DNA of 64,000 nucleotides from a virus. Below the pieces are notes generated by a model. The model saw nothing but the letters and a program-made list of their open reading frames with translations. It had not been told where the DNA came from and made no database searches. The stretch's first letter is position 1. The number at the start of each line of letters is the position of its first letter. Of the stretch, positions 33,323 through 42,037 are shown piece after piece. Position numbers and translations under genes: made by a program. The stretch spans positions 33,746 to 97,745 of the IMG/VR virus record IMGVR_UViG_3300029882_000009. One strand, given 5' to 3'.

Positions 33323-33773
33323 CGACTTCTAGCTCCTTGGAACTATCATGAATCTCTTCGTTTACAGATGGAGGCATTATAAGGCTGTTTGTTTCAGCGT
33401 TTATTGTCGATCCATCACTTTGCTTCTCAAACTGACCACAATCATGAAATGCCAACCAGTGAAGGATATGATAGCGCCATGCAATGGCGTGTGCTTCAGA
33501 TCGAACTGGTAGAGGAGCATCGTAAGGATTGTAATCGATCACTATACAGGCCCGATTTATTTTGTTTTTACTATTTGGATGGAAAGAAAACCATTCCATT
33601 TTATCGTCAGTGGTGATCTGTCTTTGATCCCCAGCAAGCTTGTATATAAAATCTTCAGCTTGTGTTTTTGATTCAAACACCACAACACGTTGACTAACCG
33701 ATAAAAGACGATAATTACCGGACTTAGGAACACCGACCGCTATAGCGCAGTAACCTTTAGGGATTTCTATCAT
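33306..33773 (-). CDS. hypothetical protein, 155 aa
   Basis: It overlaps the connector gene by 17 bases and the upstream nucleotide-sponge gene by four (ATGA). The sequence is mixed, with AIAWRYHILHWLAFHDCGQF as its most distinctive stretch. No family was recognised. Its position between capsid and connector genes beside an anti-defence gene makes an accessory rather than structural role plausible. Confidence 0.55.
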   Translation of the reverse strand: MIEIPKGYCAIAVGVPKSGNYRLLSVSQRVVVFESKTQAEDFIYKLAGDQRQITTDDKMEWFSFHPNSKNKINRACIVIDYNPYDAPLPVRSEAHAIAWRYHILHWLAFHDCGQFEKQSDGSTINAETNSLIMPPSVNEEIHDSSKELEVDALRC

Positions 33774-34102
33774 GAATTTCCTATCCCATTTCTACTGCGT
33801 ATACGATGCAAAAGCCACTGTAAGGCTTCTTGAACCTTAACAATAGCATGTTCATTTTCCGGGCATTTAGTATGGCTCTTGAAGTTCTGTAGGCGATGTA
33901 GAACAACGGCTAGAAGTACCTCGTTCGTAATTCCGTTTACACCATTTTCAGAAACAGGACCGTGTTGAAAATTTAGCTCAGTATAAAACCCGTTTTCTGC
34001 TGAAACCTGATAACAATATATATCAGACATTTCAACATTCAACTGAGTATTGATAAGATTAATCTCGTGAGCATTAACCTTTTTATTTGTCGGAGTTTCC
34101 AT
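33770..34102 (-). CDS. Acb2/Tad1-type hairpin protein, candidate anti-CBASS sponge
   Basis: 110 aa. The segment ELNFQHGPVSENGVNGITNE leads into EVLLAVVLHRLQNFKSHTK, then CPENEHAIVKVQEALQWLLH and RIRSRNGIGN. This matches the phage family whose signature is FQNGPIKExGVNG, LLAIVxxRLxxFQ, C-REN-ALTKxxEAL-WL-xRT-xR. That helical hairpin forms Acb2 hexamers that sequester cyclic di- and trinucleotides made by CBASS, and it is related to Tad1, which traps the Thoeris signal. The match is from motif memory. The gene sits directly downstream of the major capsid gene, so it would be expressed late and strongly. Confidence 0.8.
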   Translation of the reverse strand: METPTNKKVNAHEINLINTQLNVEMSDIYCYQVSAENGFYTELNFQHGPVSENGVNGITNEVLLAVVLHRLQNFKSHTKCPENEHAIVKVQEALQWLLHRIRSRNGIGNS

Positions 34103-34139
34103 GTAACTCTTTTCTTATATTCTTACTTATATCTGATTG

Positions 34140-35165
34140 TTACAGGGTACAACCAGAGATCAAATAGCCGCCGATTGCAAGGCCATTCGCGTCCTTGGCA
34201 ATGATCTTCCAGTCACGAAGGCAGGAGCCTTCGATATACTGACCGTTGAGGATTTCCCATCGGTAACGACGAACTTGAAACCCGCGTACTCCGGTAGTCT
34301 CATCTGGAGCTTCGAATGTTCGACCAAAGTGCATCGTTCGAGGACCAGTGTTTGAAGTACGGTAGTAAACAAGAGCCATATTCTGGCCCTGATCATCCAC
34401 CCATACATCTCCAGTAGTCGCTGCGCCAGTTGGATTTTCAGCCTGAGTATTCTTCTGCTGGAAACCTTCGATGACATCCAATCCTCTAATGGTCTTAGAA
34501 AGACCAGAAACCGTCTGGCCTTCAATTGTGGTGAACTTGTACAAATCCTTGTAGAGCGGGTGATCTGCAAGGGTTCGTGCGCTATCTACGGTCAATAGAA
34601 GCGTATTTGCGTTTCGCTGAATACCCTTGATAACCTGAATACGACCATTTTTAAGATCGGTAAACGGGTTAGAGTTTGCACTGGCATACTGCGCCCATGA
34701 AGTTCCGGTAGAGCCAGTTGTCAACTGTTCCTGATAAGCTGCATTATAATTGGCACGAGTGCCAACCTTATTTGCAACCTGAACCTCATTATCGAGCTTG
34801 ATACGCTCAGTAACGAGATAGGTAGCATCAATGTCAGGTTGCAGCGGATTATCAGCATATGCCAACTCTTCGTCGGAAACCAAAGATTTCAGAGAGAGCT
34901 TTTCAGCATAGTAGTTATCGGTTGAGACCGCATAGTCAATCGACGCGGCTTCTGTTCCGGGGCGGCGAATTGAAAGGGGATTGCCCTTTGCATCCGTTCC
35001 AGAAGTTGATAGGAATGCGCTGGTCGAATAAACAAAATATTTATCCGAACGCTTTGCAACCGGAAGTGGCGGAAAAACATCGTCAGCAATCAGATTTTCA
35101 TTCATATACATGATACTCAAATCTGAAAGTGCCTGGTCGATGTGAACTTGTCCTAGTACTGGCAT
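34140..35165 (-). CDS. Major capsid protein
   Basis: 341 aa. It follows the decoration gene and protease-scaffold gene. The N-terminal part MPVLGQVHIDQALSDLSIMY and DDVFPPLPVAKRSDKYFVYS is the start typical of HK97-fold capsid proteins of this type. IRRPGTEAASIDYAVSTDNY and later RTMHFGRTFEAPDETTGVRG, RRYRWEILNGQYIEGS fit the E-loop to P-domain run. No separate prohead protease gene exists; that domain is in the 781-aa protein upstream. Confidence 0.85.
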   Translation of the reverse strand: MPVLGQVHIDQALSDLSIMYMNENLIADDVFPPLPVAKRSDKYFVYSTSAFLSTSGTDAKGNPLSIRRPGTEAASIDYAVSTDNYYAEKLSLKSLVSDEELAYADNPLQPDIDATYLVTERIKLDNEVQVANKVGTRANYNAAYQEQLTTGSTGTSWAQYASANSNPFTDLKNGRIQVIKGIQRNANTLLLTVDSARTLADHPLYKDLYKFTTIEGQTVSGLSKTIRGLDVIEGFQQKNTQAENPTGAATTGDVWVDDQGQNMALVYYRTSNTGPRTMHFGRTFEAPDETTGVRGFQVRRYRWEILNGQYIEGSCLRDWKIIAKDANGLAIGGYLISGCTL

Positions 35166-35185
35166 TTATTTTAACCTTTCTTAAC

Positions 35186-35584
35186 TTACGAAGCTGAACC
35201 AGGGTTCAACATCACATCAACAAGATTGCCGGAAAGTGCGGTATTAAGCGCAGTTCCGATAACGAGTTGGAGCGCACCCCCAGAAGCCGATTCTGAGATA
35301 GGTACTGCCTGACCAATTGAGTTAGATGTTAACTGTTGACCAGCGGTAACATTTGCACCGGCTACAACCTGTGCAATATCATCCTGTTGAACTCCAGCGT
35401 AACCTTTTGGGTCAGTTGGTTCAACGGTAATACCAATAAAACCAAGATTGTAAGGACCAGATGCAAGAGCGGCATTTCCTGCATTAACAAGAGATGTAAC
35501 CGCAATTAGATATTGTCCTATAGTAGCTGCAGGTGCTCCGTCAAACGGAAATGTAGAACGATTTCCGATTCTCTGTAGGGCCAT
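35186..35584 (-). CDS. Capsid decoration (cement) protein
   Basis: 132 aa between scaffold and capsid genes, where head-stabilising proteins sit. It is Ala/Gly/Val-rich beta structure (GYAGVQQDDIAQVVAGANV, QAVPISESASGGALQLVIGT), resembling DUF2190/gpD-like decoration proteins. A ribosome site (AGGAGGACAAAT) precedes the ATG. Confidence 0.7.
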   Translation of the reverse strand: MALQRIGNRSTFPFDGAPAATIGQYLIAVTSLVNAGNAALASGPYNLGFIGITVEPTDPKGYAGVQQDDIAQVVAGANVTAGQQLTSNSIGQAVPISESASGGALQLVIGTALNTALSGNLVDVMLNPGSAS

Positions 35585-35612
35585 TTATTTGTCCTCCTTT
35601 AGGACCGGATGA

Positions 35613-37958
35613 TTATACATTGAAAGATTCCCGATGCTGCATGGCTAGATCCTTGTGTTCCATGCAGACTGCCGTAAATGCAGATGCATAATCCTCTTTG
35701 GTATCCTTCATGCGATCTTTGGTGAGTTTTGTAAGTTGAGCACCAGCATCACTCGATGCACCTTCGCGTGAATAACGAGAAGTTGCACCATCCGCTGTTG
35801 GTTTATTACCGGCGAGGGCAGGAATTGGCTGAGCCAAATCATAAGATGGTTTAACCGCTGCAAAGGCTGTAGGATTGTCCTTTGCCAACTTCAGGAGTTC
35901 GTCGGCTTGCGCCGGGGTAATCTTGAAATCATCCTTCAATTTTTCGATATAGTGCGAATCTTCTCCGAAGAGAATTGCACTTTCACGATCAGCGACTGCT
36001 GTAGAGAGTGTTGCAATCTGAGTTTCAAAACCAGTAAGCTGAGTCTTGAAACCAGCATTTTCGGTCTTAAAAGCAGCATTGTCCTGCTTGAGAGCCGCGT
36101 TTTCCTGCTTGAGAGCATTGAACTCCGCGCGGTCGGCTTCGCTCATTTGAACCGTAAGTGTAGCTTCCGACATATGTATATCCTCCGTGGTAGTCGCCAG
36201 TGAAGGCGGCGTATAATTGTCAGGCATTCCTGCTTTGAACCAGCTTTTAATTTGAGCAAACATACCGGGTCTGTTTGTTTGTTGTAGTTTTACACCCTTA
36301 TAATTTTCGTGGGCTAAAGGCATACCCATAAGTGCGCGTGACATATACGCATCGCACGAAGCACCGTTACTCATGCTTGAATCATGAATGTGCTGTATCT
36401 GCTTCAGGAGAGCAGGGGTAATGAATTCTGCCGTCTCGTTTGTGAAAGCAGATTTACCATCACAATTTGCACCCATGCAACAAGCCATATCGTGATGTGC
36501 TTGCATTGGACTGGAGTAATAAGCATCATCCATTCCGCCCATTTTAGCCTTAGCATTCGAAAATGCGGCCATCATAGCAGCGGATTCGATACGTGGATGT
36601 TTTACAATAGCAAGACCATCTAATGTCTTTGTTTTACGATCCCATGTACAGCTCAACTTCTTTTCATCTGGCGAAAGAAGATTGTCGAGCCAGGTTGGGA
36701 TGGCAACAGCGCCGAATAAATCATTGCCTTCTTTGCGAACACCAACCAGCTTGCCAAGTTTGCCATCAAGTACGGTATCTGTATGTTCAAGATCAAGCTG
36801 TACTGGTGTGAATTTTTGTACAGCGTTTTCCATGTTGTCAACACTAAAAGTAAAATCCTTATCAGGATAGTCCCCAACCTCAAATAGTTTTGAGTTTGGG
36901 TAAACTACATAATCCCCAACAGCATTTTTCTTATCGGTCAAAAATGGTACTACATTAACAAATTTGTCTAAGTCCATATTAATTTCCTTGTTAAACTGTG
37001 TAAGATCTACAGCCAACGGCATCGGTATTGCCCCATGTTTGAGGGGTATCAAGGTTCTGCGACCTTTGTAATCTGAAAATATAAGTTCATCAACTGAGTG
37101 TTCAGTGCCTATTAATGTGTGTGATTCAATACTATTATTTGAATATTTTACACCAGTTCCAGGTTTAAGATACCCTATTGTGGAGTGTGGTACATATTCC
37201 CCATATGATTGAATGTTTGGTAAACACTTTAATTGATCGTGAAGCAAACTTAGTGCTGGACTAATTATATCATATTTTAACACATCGTGTTCACTATTTG
37301 CAAATATATTTGTGGAACTAAATATTATTTGAAAAGGATCAACTCCAATTAGGGATTTTTGAATGTCGCTGGTATTCACTTTGCGGTCTAAACCATAAAG
37401 AACAGTGATGTGGGGATTGTTCTCGCGACTATCTTTTTCGTTAATGGCAAAATCAGAAGGGTCTATCGGATATGACTTGATCTTGTTACCGTAGGGTGTT
37501 GGAGCAAGATCGACGTAAACGCATCCAAAATCGTGAGAATAATCTACTTCCTCAGACATCGCCGCAGTTTCGCCACAAAGAGGACATTTTGTAAATGGTT
37601 CATTTGTGGTGAGAGTGGAAGTTTCAAAACACGAACCACATCTATATTCTCTATTTTTCTTCTCTTCACCTATTGGCTTATCAACATGAAGACTGCCAAG
37701 GTCGGCAAAAAGGTTTCTGCCGTGAATACCGCCGTGCAACAAGCTCTCTATGTATCGAGGATCGTCCACAGGCTGATCGAAGAAGTGAGAATTGTTTACC
37801 CACCAATTATGATTAACAAGAAATTGAAACGGGGTTAGGTTTTTGGTGGCAACAATATCTTCAGCAAAGATAGGTATTGTGCCAACACTAAATGACTGCA
37901 AATTTGCAGATTCTAATCCTATTTGACAAGATGTTAATAACTCAGATGGTGGCTTCAT
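35613..37958 (-). CDS. Zinc ribbon + 2H phosphoesterase + capsid protease + scaffold fusion
   Basis: 781 aa with four recognisable parts. (1) A zinc ribbon with C107-x2-C110 and C125-x2-C128. (2) A 2H-phosphoesterase-like domain with two H-x-T/S motifs, NPHITVLYGL (H183) and VPHSTIGYLKPG (H258). (3) A prohead protease of the Mu-I/DUF2213 kind at about 330-460: VQLDLEHTDTVLDGKLGKLV (H392), IPTWLDNLL and KKLSCTWD (S436). (4) A coiled-coil scaffold at about 600-690 (ALKQENAALKQDNAAFKTEN) with an acidic tail. Protease-scaffold fusions are normal in phages; the added 2H domain is the odd part. 2H enzymes cleave cyclic phosphates and include the anti-CBASS nuclease Acb1. Confidence 0.75.
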   Translation of the reverse strand: MKPPSELLTSCQIGLESANLQSFSVGTIPIFAEDIVATKNLTPFQFLVNHNWWVNNSHFFDQPVDDPRYIESLLHGGIHGRNLFADLGSLHVDKPIGEEKKNREYRCGSCFETSTLTTNEPFTKCPLCGETAAMSEEVDYSHDFGCVYVDLAPTPYGNKIKSYPIDPSDFAINEKDSRENNPHITVLYGLDRKVNTSDIQKSLIGVDPFQIIFSSTNIFANSEHDVLKYDIISPALSLLHDQLKCLPNIQSYGEYVPHSTIGYLKPGTGVKYSNNSIESHTLIGTEHSVDELIFSDYKGRRTLIPLKHGAIPMPLAVDLTQFNKEINMDLDKFVNVVPFLTDKKNAVGDYVVYPNSKLFEVGDYPDKDFTFSVDNMENAVQKFTPVQLDLEHTDTVLDGKLGKLVGVRKEGNDLFGAVAIPTWLDNLLSPDEKKLSCTWDRKTKTLDGLAIVKHPRIESAAMMAAFSNAKAKMGGMDDAYYSSPMQAHHDMACCMGANCDGKSAFTNETAEFITPALLKQIQHIHDSSMSNGASCDAYMSRALMGMPLAHENYKGVKLQQTNRPGMFAQIKSWFKAGMPDNYTPPSLATTTEDIHMSEATLTVQMSEADRAEFNALKQENAALKQDNAAFKTENAGFKTQLTGFETQIATLSTAVADRESAILFGEDSHYIEKLKDDFKITPAQADELLKLAKDNPTAFAAVKPSYDLAQPIPALAGNKPTADGATSRYSREGASSDAGAQLTKLTKDRMKDTKEDYASAFTAVCMEHKDLAMQHRESFNV

Positions 37959-38242
37959 GAATCTAGTGGTGTAGAAAACTGACGGGTTTTGATCCGTACT
38001 TGATCTCTTGGAAGAGAATTGTTTACCTTAAAATAAGATGGAAACGGTTGATTACACAACCGATAATAATGAGTTGCAAATTCATAGAGTGCTCCGTTTA
38101 GTTGCGCGTACTCTAGTTTTTGAGCTTTTATCGGTAACTCTATCGCCTTCTCTACCTTCAACATCTGTCTCTTGTACATATCCTGGCGCGAGAATGGCAT
38201 CAGGTTGAGGGGCAGAAAGTCTGTTCGTTCGAATATACTCAT
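37955..38242 (-). CDS. hypothetical protein, 95 aa
   Basis: ATG 38242 has GGAGACGACC upstream. The stop overlaps the start of the protease-scaffold gene (ATGA). The protein is helical and basic (QDMYKRQMLKVEKAIELPIK, LEYAQLNGALYEFATHYYRL). Its first 161 bases also encode the end of the preceding gene in another frame. The good ribosome site and downstream coupling support it. Confidence 0.6.
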   Translation of the reverse strand: MSIFERTDFLPLNLMPFSRQDMYKRQMLKVEKAIELPIKAQKLEYAQLNGALYEFATHYYRLCNQPFPSYFKVNNSLPRDQVRIKTRQFSTPLDS

Positions 38243-38459
38243 GGTCGTCTCCTGTTATGTTGGGACAATTTATTCCGTCTGTAATATATATTGCACATTC
38301 ATTACAGATTGCATAAACGCATTGGCAATCTTCACAATAAAAACTGGAGATATGTTCGGTGTCAAATCGTTCATTTTCCATGCGGCGCTGATTTTGATCA
38401 TGTTTGCAACGACCGCAAAACACGCGTCTATCATTTACAACTTGCCAAGGGAGGGTCAT
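38082..38459 (-). CDS. Zinc-finger protein, 125 aa, with overlapping C-terminal tail
   Basis: Residues 15-60 carry four Cys pairs (FCGRCKHDQ, FYCEDCQCVY, ICNEC and NCPN), enough for two zinc sites. The last about 53 residues are low-complexity and charged (VEGREGDRVTDKSSKTRVRA) and lie over the start of the next gene in a different frame, so they may be a later read-through extension. The start is ATG 38459, which overlaps the stop of the upstream glycosyltransferase gene. Confidence 0.6.
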   Translation of the reverse strand: MTLPWQVVNDRRVFCGRCKHDQNQRRMENERFDTEHISSFYCEDCQCVYAICNECAIYITDGINCPNITGDDHEYIRTNRLSAPQPDAILAPGYVQETDVEGREGDRVTDKSSKTRVRATKRSTL

Positions 38460-39343
38460 TATTTCAATATCCTATTCACTTGTGTAATGAATCGTCCTAT
38501 ATTATCGTCGAATTCTACGAGTTCAACATTTGGACTGTTCAGCCATCGTCTGAAATAACTATCAGGATGTCCCAGAGGTTTATTGGCAATAACTAACGCT
38601 GGAATATTCTGGATAACAGAATAATGAGACAAAGCTGATGATGTTGTTATAATACCCTGACTCATATCACAAAGTGCAAATACATCCATCATAGTATTTG
38701 AAAGATTCAGCCGATTATGAAGACGTGGATGAAAAATATCTACTTCATAACCCATTCCAGTCAAAACATAATGGTGTGGTGTGTAAGATAGTAAATAAGC
38801 TATTGCTTGCTCCCACAACGGCCAATGATCTTCTATAGGACTACTATTGAACGAGTATGGGTGTAATACATAGAATTCTCCGTCTGGCTTAAACTCTCTG
38901 GCCCAACTCCATGCTTTGTGAGGGAGACGCGCCCCAGACCAATGATAAGCTCGTCGTCTTTCCATCAACGCTGCGGAAATATGGGTAGACACCACTGTAA
39001 ATGGGTCAATATCAGTACGGGCGATTACACCCCTTGCTGGCCATTGATCCTCATCAATTGGTGTTCTGCTTGCATAAAAATAACAATCTTCATAATCGCC
39101 ACGGTCTTTTGGTTTAACATAAACACATTCGTCTATAAAAGACTGTTTACAAATGAACTCTTGGATAGTCGGGTCCATACCAAAGTGAATCATGCCCCCA
39201 CGTCCCACAAAGTGTTTGAATGTACCTAAATCGATTAGTGTATCACCCCATGCACCAAAAGAAGTTCCCCACATATGAGGTCTATGTCTTGGTGTCCATC
39301 GAGGTTCGATCAGTGCATTCTTGATCGATATCAAAGATTCCAA
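38459..39343 (-). CDS. GT9-like (heptosyltransferase-fold) glycosyltransferase
   Basis: 294 aa. The N-terminal GTSFGAWGDTLIDLGTFKHF is the GT9 GD-x-L acceptor motif. The C-terminal CDMSQGIITTSSALSHYSVI, PALVIANKPLG is the donor-binding region (T/S-x-SxxxH-xxxxxxxP-xxV-xx). It is a second, separate sugar transferase, 10 kb from the main glycan cassette and close to the capsid genes, so capsid glycosylation is possible. The acceptor is unknown. Confidence 0.72.
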   Translation of the reverse strand: MESLISIKNALIEPRWTPRHRPHMWGTSFGAWGDTLIDLGTFKHFVGRGGMIHFGMDPTIQEFICKQSFIDECVYVKPKDRGDYEDCYFYASRTPIDEDQWPARGVIARTDIDPFTVVSTHISAALMERRRAYHWSGARLPHKAWSWAREFKPDGEFYVLHPYSFNSSPIEDHWPLWEQAIAYLLSYTPHHYVLTGMGYEVDIFHPRLHNRLNLSNTMMDVFALCDMSQGIITTSSALSHYSVIQNIPALVIANKPLGHPDSYFRRWLNSPNVELVEFDDNIGRFITQVNRILK

Positions 39344-39345
39344 AA

Positions 39346-39612
39346 CTAATCTCCATATTCAATAATTATATTGGATGCCGTTGTACTGGCTGATTTAATC
39401 ATCTTAAATCTTCCTGTAAGGCGAGTACCGCTTGGTATATTCATATACACACCACTTGAACCATCATCAAGTACTAGGTTGACGTTTCCTGTAGTGCCCA
39501 CAAATATAGATACACAAGTACCACCCGAGAACAATACATCGTTGGTGTAGGTGGATACACTTGAAGGCGGATCTGTCGGGGAAGAAACAAGACTGCCAAT
39601 TGCGAATGCCAT
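39346..39612 (-). CDS. hypothetical structural-type protein, 88 aa
   Basis: Small beta-rich protein (YTNDVLFSGGTCVSIFVGTT, GNVNLVLDDGSSGVYMNIPS, ending ASTTASNIIIEYGD). Such proteins lie near portal and capsid genes in several phages and may be head decoration or spike components. No family name was recognised. Its stop is two bases upstream of the glycosyltransferase start. Confidence 0.6.
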   Translation of the reverse strand: MAFAIGSLVSSPTDPPSSVSTYTNDVLFSGGTCVSIFVGTTGNVNLVLDDGSSGVYMNIPSGTRLTGRFKMIKSASTTASNIIIEYGD

Positions 39613-39627
39613 AATTTTATCCTTATT

Positions 39628-39873
39628 TTACTCCAGTCCAAGACCAACCCCCAACTGCGCATCCGTAAGAGAAGAGTTGGGAACATTACCACTCAGTGCA
39701 AGTTTTACGTCATCAATGTGTAAAAAGTCATTGGTGTCTACATACTCACCATTACCTTTTACCGTAAAAAATGGACCGTTAAGATTTTTAACACTGATCG
39801 ATACGCGTTTAAGGCTACTGATCTTTATAGCCTTATCATTATCAACTGCAAGTCTGCCATTGTGATAATACAT
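39628..39873 (-). CDS. hypothetical protein, 81 aa
   Basis: Starts directly at the stop of the upstream gene. It has beta-type first half (KRVSISVKNLNGPFFTVKGN) and a C-terminal LSGNVPNSSLTDAQLGVGLG. No motif was recognised. It is part of the compact portal-to-scaffold stretch. Confidence 0.55.
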   Translation of the reverse strand: MYYHNGRLAVDNDKAIKISSLKRVSISVKNLNGPFFTVKGNGEYVDTNDFLHIDDVKLALSGNVPNSSLTDAQLGVGLGLE

Positions 39874-40350
39874 TTACTTATACCATGATGGGTCAAAGTT
39901 ATCTGGGAGTCTCATGCTTGTCTTTGTTACTGGGCAGCGCCACATGTTTGGGCGACCATCGTTCAATTTTTCGAGAAGTTCTGGTCGAACACCATCCGGG
40001 AAAGTGATCCCTGGTCGTTCTTTTGTAGAAACATTGAGGGCATGAGAATTTGTAGTCTGCAGTATTGCTGGTGTCTGTACAGCATTGGGGTTCAATTGTC
40101 GTTTCAAATCTGTGTTTTCGATACAAGCTTGTTCATATCGAGTTGTCATTTCAAGAAGCTTATCTTGAAGATCAACGATAACTGTCTCCGATGATTGTTC
40201 AAGATCGACTACTGGCTCTTTTGTCTTCGGAAGCTTCGCTGGTGGAGTAACAGTTGGTTGCTCGTTATAGACAACAGGTGTTACTGGCGGTGTTTGGTTG
40301 TTAGAACCGGTGGCCGATTCTCCAGTGGTTGATGGTGTATAAGCTCTCAT
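39874..40350 (-). CDS. hypothetical protein, 158 aa, disordered start and coiled coil
   Basis: The first about 45 residues are Thr/Pro-rich and disordered. Residues about 50-85 form a coiled coil (VIVDLQDKLLEMTTRYEQA). A C-terminal segment GRPNMWRCPVTKTSMRLPDN closes the protein. It lies right after the portal gene. A minor scaffold or portal-associated role is possible but not shown. Confidence 0.55.
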   Translation of the reverse strand: MRAYTPSTTGESATGSNNQTPPVTPVVYNEQPTVTPPAKLPKTKEPVVDLEQSSETVIVDLQDKLLEMTTRYEQACIENTDLKRQLNPNAVQTPAILQTTNSHALNVSTKERPGITFPDGVRPELLEKLNDGRPNMWRCPVTKTSMRLPDNFDPSWYK

Positions 40351-40360
40351 AGTTTATTCC

Positions 40361-41740
40361 TTAGTGTGTATTGGTATCGGTCGCTGTCGGTAGTTGTACT
40401 GGCGCTGGCAATTTTTTATCACCGGGGTCTATTGGTGGAAGACCAAGAATGTCACGAACCTGTTTAGATAGTGGGTTCATGTTACCCAATTCCATGAGGA
40501 TTTGAAGAGATTGAGCTAAGAAGAACATTCCTTGTGGATCTTTCTTATCACTGGTAAGAGTAATGGAAGGAGCAAGATCGACTGCCGATTCTCCATAATT
40601 ATACCGGATAAGACGGCGCATTATCTGGCCATAAACAACCTGTTCAAGATCTGCCTTTACAAGATCGATACCATACTGCTGAGTGTTCTCGTGAACTTCC
40701 CCCAGCGCCATTGAACCTACCCGCATTCCTTCACCGGTGGTCAGGGTGTTTCCCAAGAGATTCTGAACAATCTCTTCCTTGTGCCAGTTTGCAATAGTTT
40801 TAAAGTTATTTAGAGTATTGGCATCAAGAGTTACAACTTCATATTCACAATTGTCGGGGAGAAGGGCGGCAGAGCCTTGTCTTATGTTATCTATCGCTAC
40901 CTGCGCAGCAGCTAAGGCAATAAGGTCTCCGATTGGATACTTAACAACCAGGAACGGAGAACCAAACCGTTCGGCAGCCATAGCCCAAAACTTGAGTACG
41001 GAATCCAATATCCAATAATGTTTGTAGGAAGCACGTGCGTCACCATCTCCATAAGGAAGCCCATGTTTAGGATTATAAGTATAGAATATGACCTTTTCGA
41101 CTGGGATGGGTGGCTGATAACCCTCAAGCGGGGTATATGGTCGTATATTGACCGGAGCCAATGTTCTAAGATCGACATCAAACCCAATTTCTTTTGCAGG
41201 TTTAGAGGCAAAATATTCAAATCCAATTTTACCCTTATAAGGACCATCTTTAAATGTGCGCCATATCATTTCAGTACAGTGAAAACCGTCCCAACAAGCA
41301 CGTAGAAGTTCGAAGAGGACCATTCTGAAGTCTTGAGGTAGATCTTCCTGTGTCTGAATATGAGTTAAGGTGTAATGGGCAAAAGCGGCAAGCTCGGCAG
41401 CTTTTTCGAATTGAGGATCTTGAGGGTCGCGAATGGCAGAGATAACACGCCAACCATCAGCAAGGATAGAGTTTCGTTTAACGTTAAAAGGAGCACGGCA
41501 AGCAGCCAGAGTTAGCATCGTATCAAAGATGTCATAACCTTTTTGAGAGATTAATTGATCTGGATTATATTGAGCAAAACGCATCGAGGCGGCATAGATG
41601 GAATCATATGCACCCATGATAGCCTGAAAACGTTCTTTTGCCTCCATGATAACAGGCATGGCTTCACGAATATAACTGGTTGCTTGAATCGCAGTTACTG
41701 TTTGTCCTATTGGCGCTGCGGATACTGGATTTGAAGGCAT
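40361..41740 (-). CDS. Portal protein (DUF935 / Mu gp29-like)
   Basis: 459 aa. ILADGWRVISAI, FELLRACWDGFHCTEMIWRT, HGLPYGDGDARASYKHYWIL, KFWAMAAERFGSPFLVVKYP and the helix before LLGNTLTTGEGMRVGSMALG are the characteristic series of Mu gp29-type portals. It forms the dodecameric DNA channel at one capsid vertex. It lies three genes downstream of the large terminase, the usual place. Confidence 0.9.
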   Translation of the reverse strand: MPSNPVSAAPIGQTVTAIQATSYIREAMPVIMEAKERFQAIMGAYDSIYAASMRFAQYNPDQLISQKGYDIFDTMLTLAACRAPFNVKRNSILADGWRVISAIRDPQDPQFEKAAELAAFAHYTLTHIQTQEDLPQDFRMVLFELLRACWDGFHCTEMIWRTFKDGPYKGKIGFEYFASKPAKEIGFDVDLRTLAPVNIRPYTPLEGYQPPIPVEKVIFYTYNPKHGLPYGDGDARASYKHYWILDSVLKFWAMAAERFGSPFLVVKYPIGDLIALAAAQVAIDNIRQGSAALLPDNCEYEVVTLDANTLNNFKTIANWHKEEIVQNLLGNTLTTGEGMRVGSMALGEVHENTQQYGIDLVKADLEQVVYGQIMRRLIRYNYGESAVDLAPSITLTSDKKDPQGMFFLAQSLQILMELGNMNPLSKQVRDILGLPPIDPGDKKLPAPVQLPTATDTNTH

Positions 41741-42031
41741 TTAAACTCTCTCAGAAACTTGAGGTTCTAAGAACCAATCTGCATCTACTGCTGGAGGACC
41801 GAAACTTGCGTATATGGTAGGTTTATCACCTAACGATACAAGATAGTACGCCATTGTAATATCTCCATCAGTATTATGACCAAAAAGTATACGAATTGCG
41901 TGGATACAAACGTCAGCGTCTACAGCATTGACATGAACACCCTGAGTATCAACTGCTTCACGTTTTACATGAACAAGTTGGCCCAATTGGTATTTAGGTT
42001 GAGTAAACGGAACGTCTGTTAATTTTACCAT
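41741..42031 (-). CDS. hypothetical protein, 96 aa
   Basis: Conserved-looking small protein (KYQLGQLVHVKREAVDTQGV and AIRILFGHNTDGDITMAYYL) with an SH3-like beta pattern. It starts six bases after the upstream gene and ends at the portal start. No family was recognised. Confidence 0.55.
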   Translation of the reverse strand: MVKLTDVPFTQPKYQLGQLVHVKREAVDTQGVHVNAVDADVCIHAIRILFGHNTDGDITMAYYLVSLGDKPTIYASFGPPAVDADWFLEPQVSERV

Positions 42032-42037
42032 TATTTA

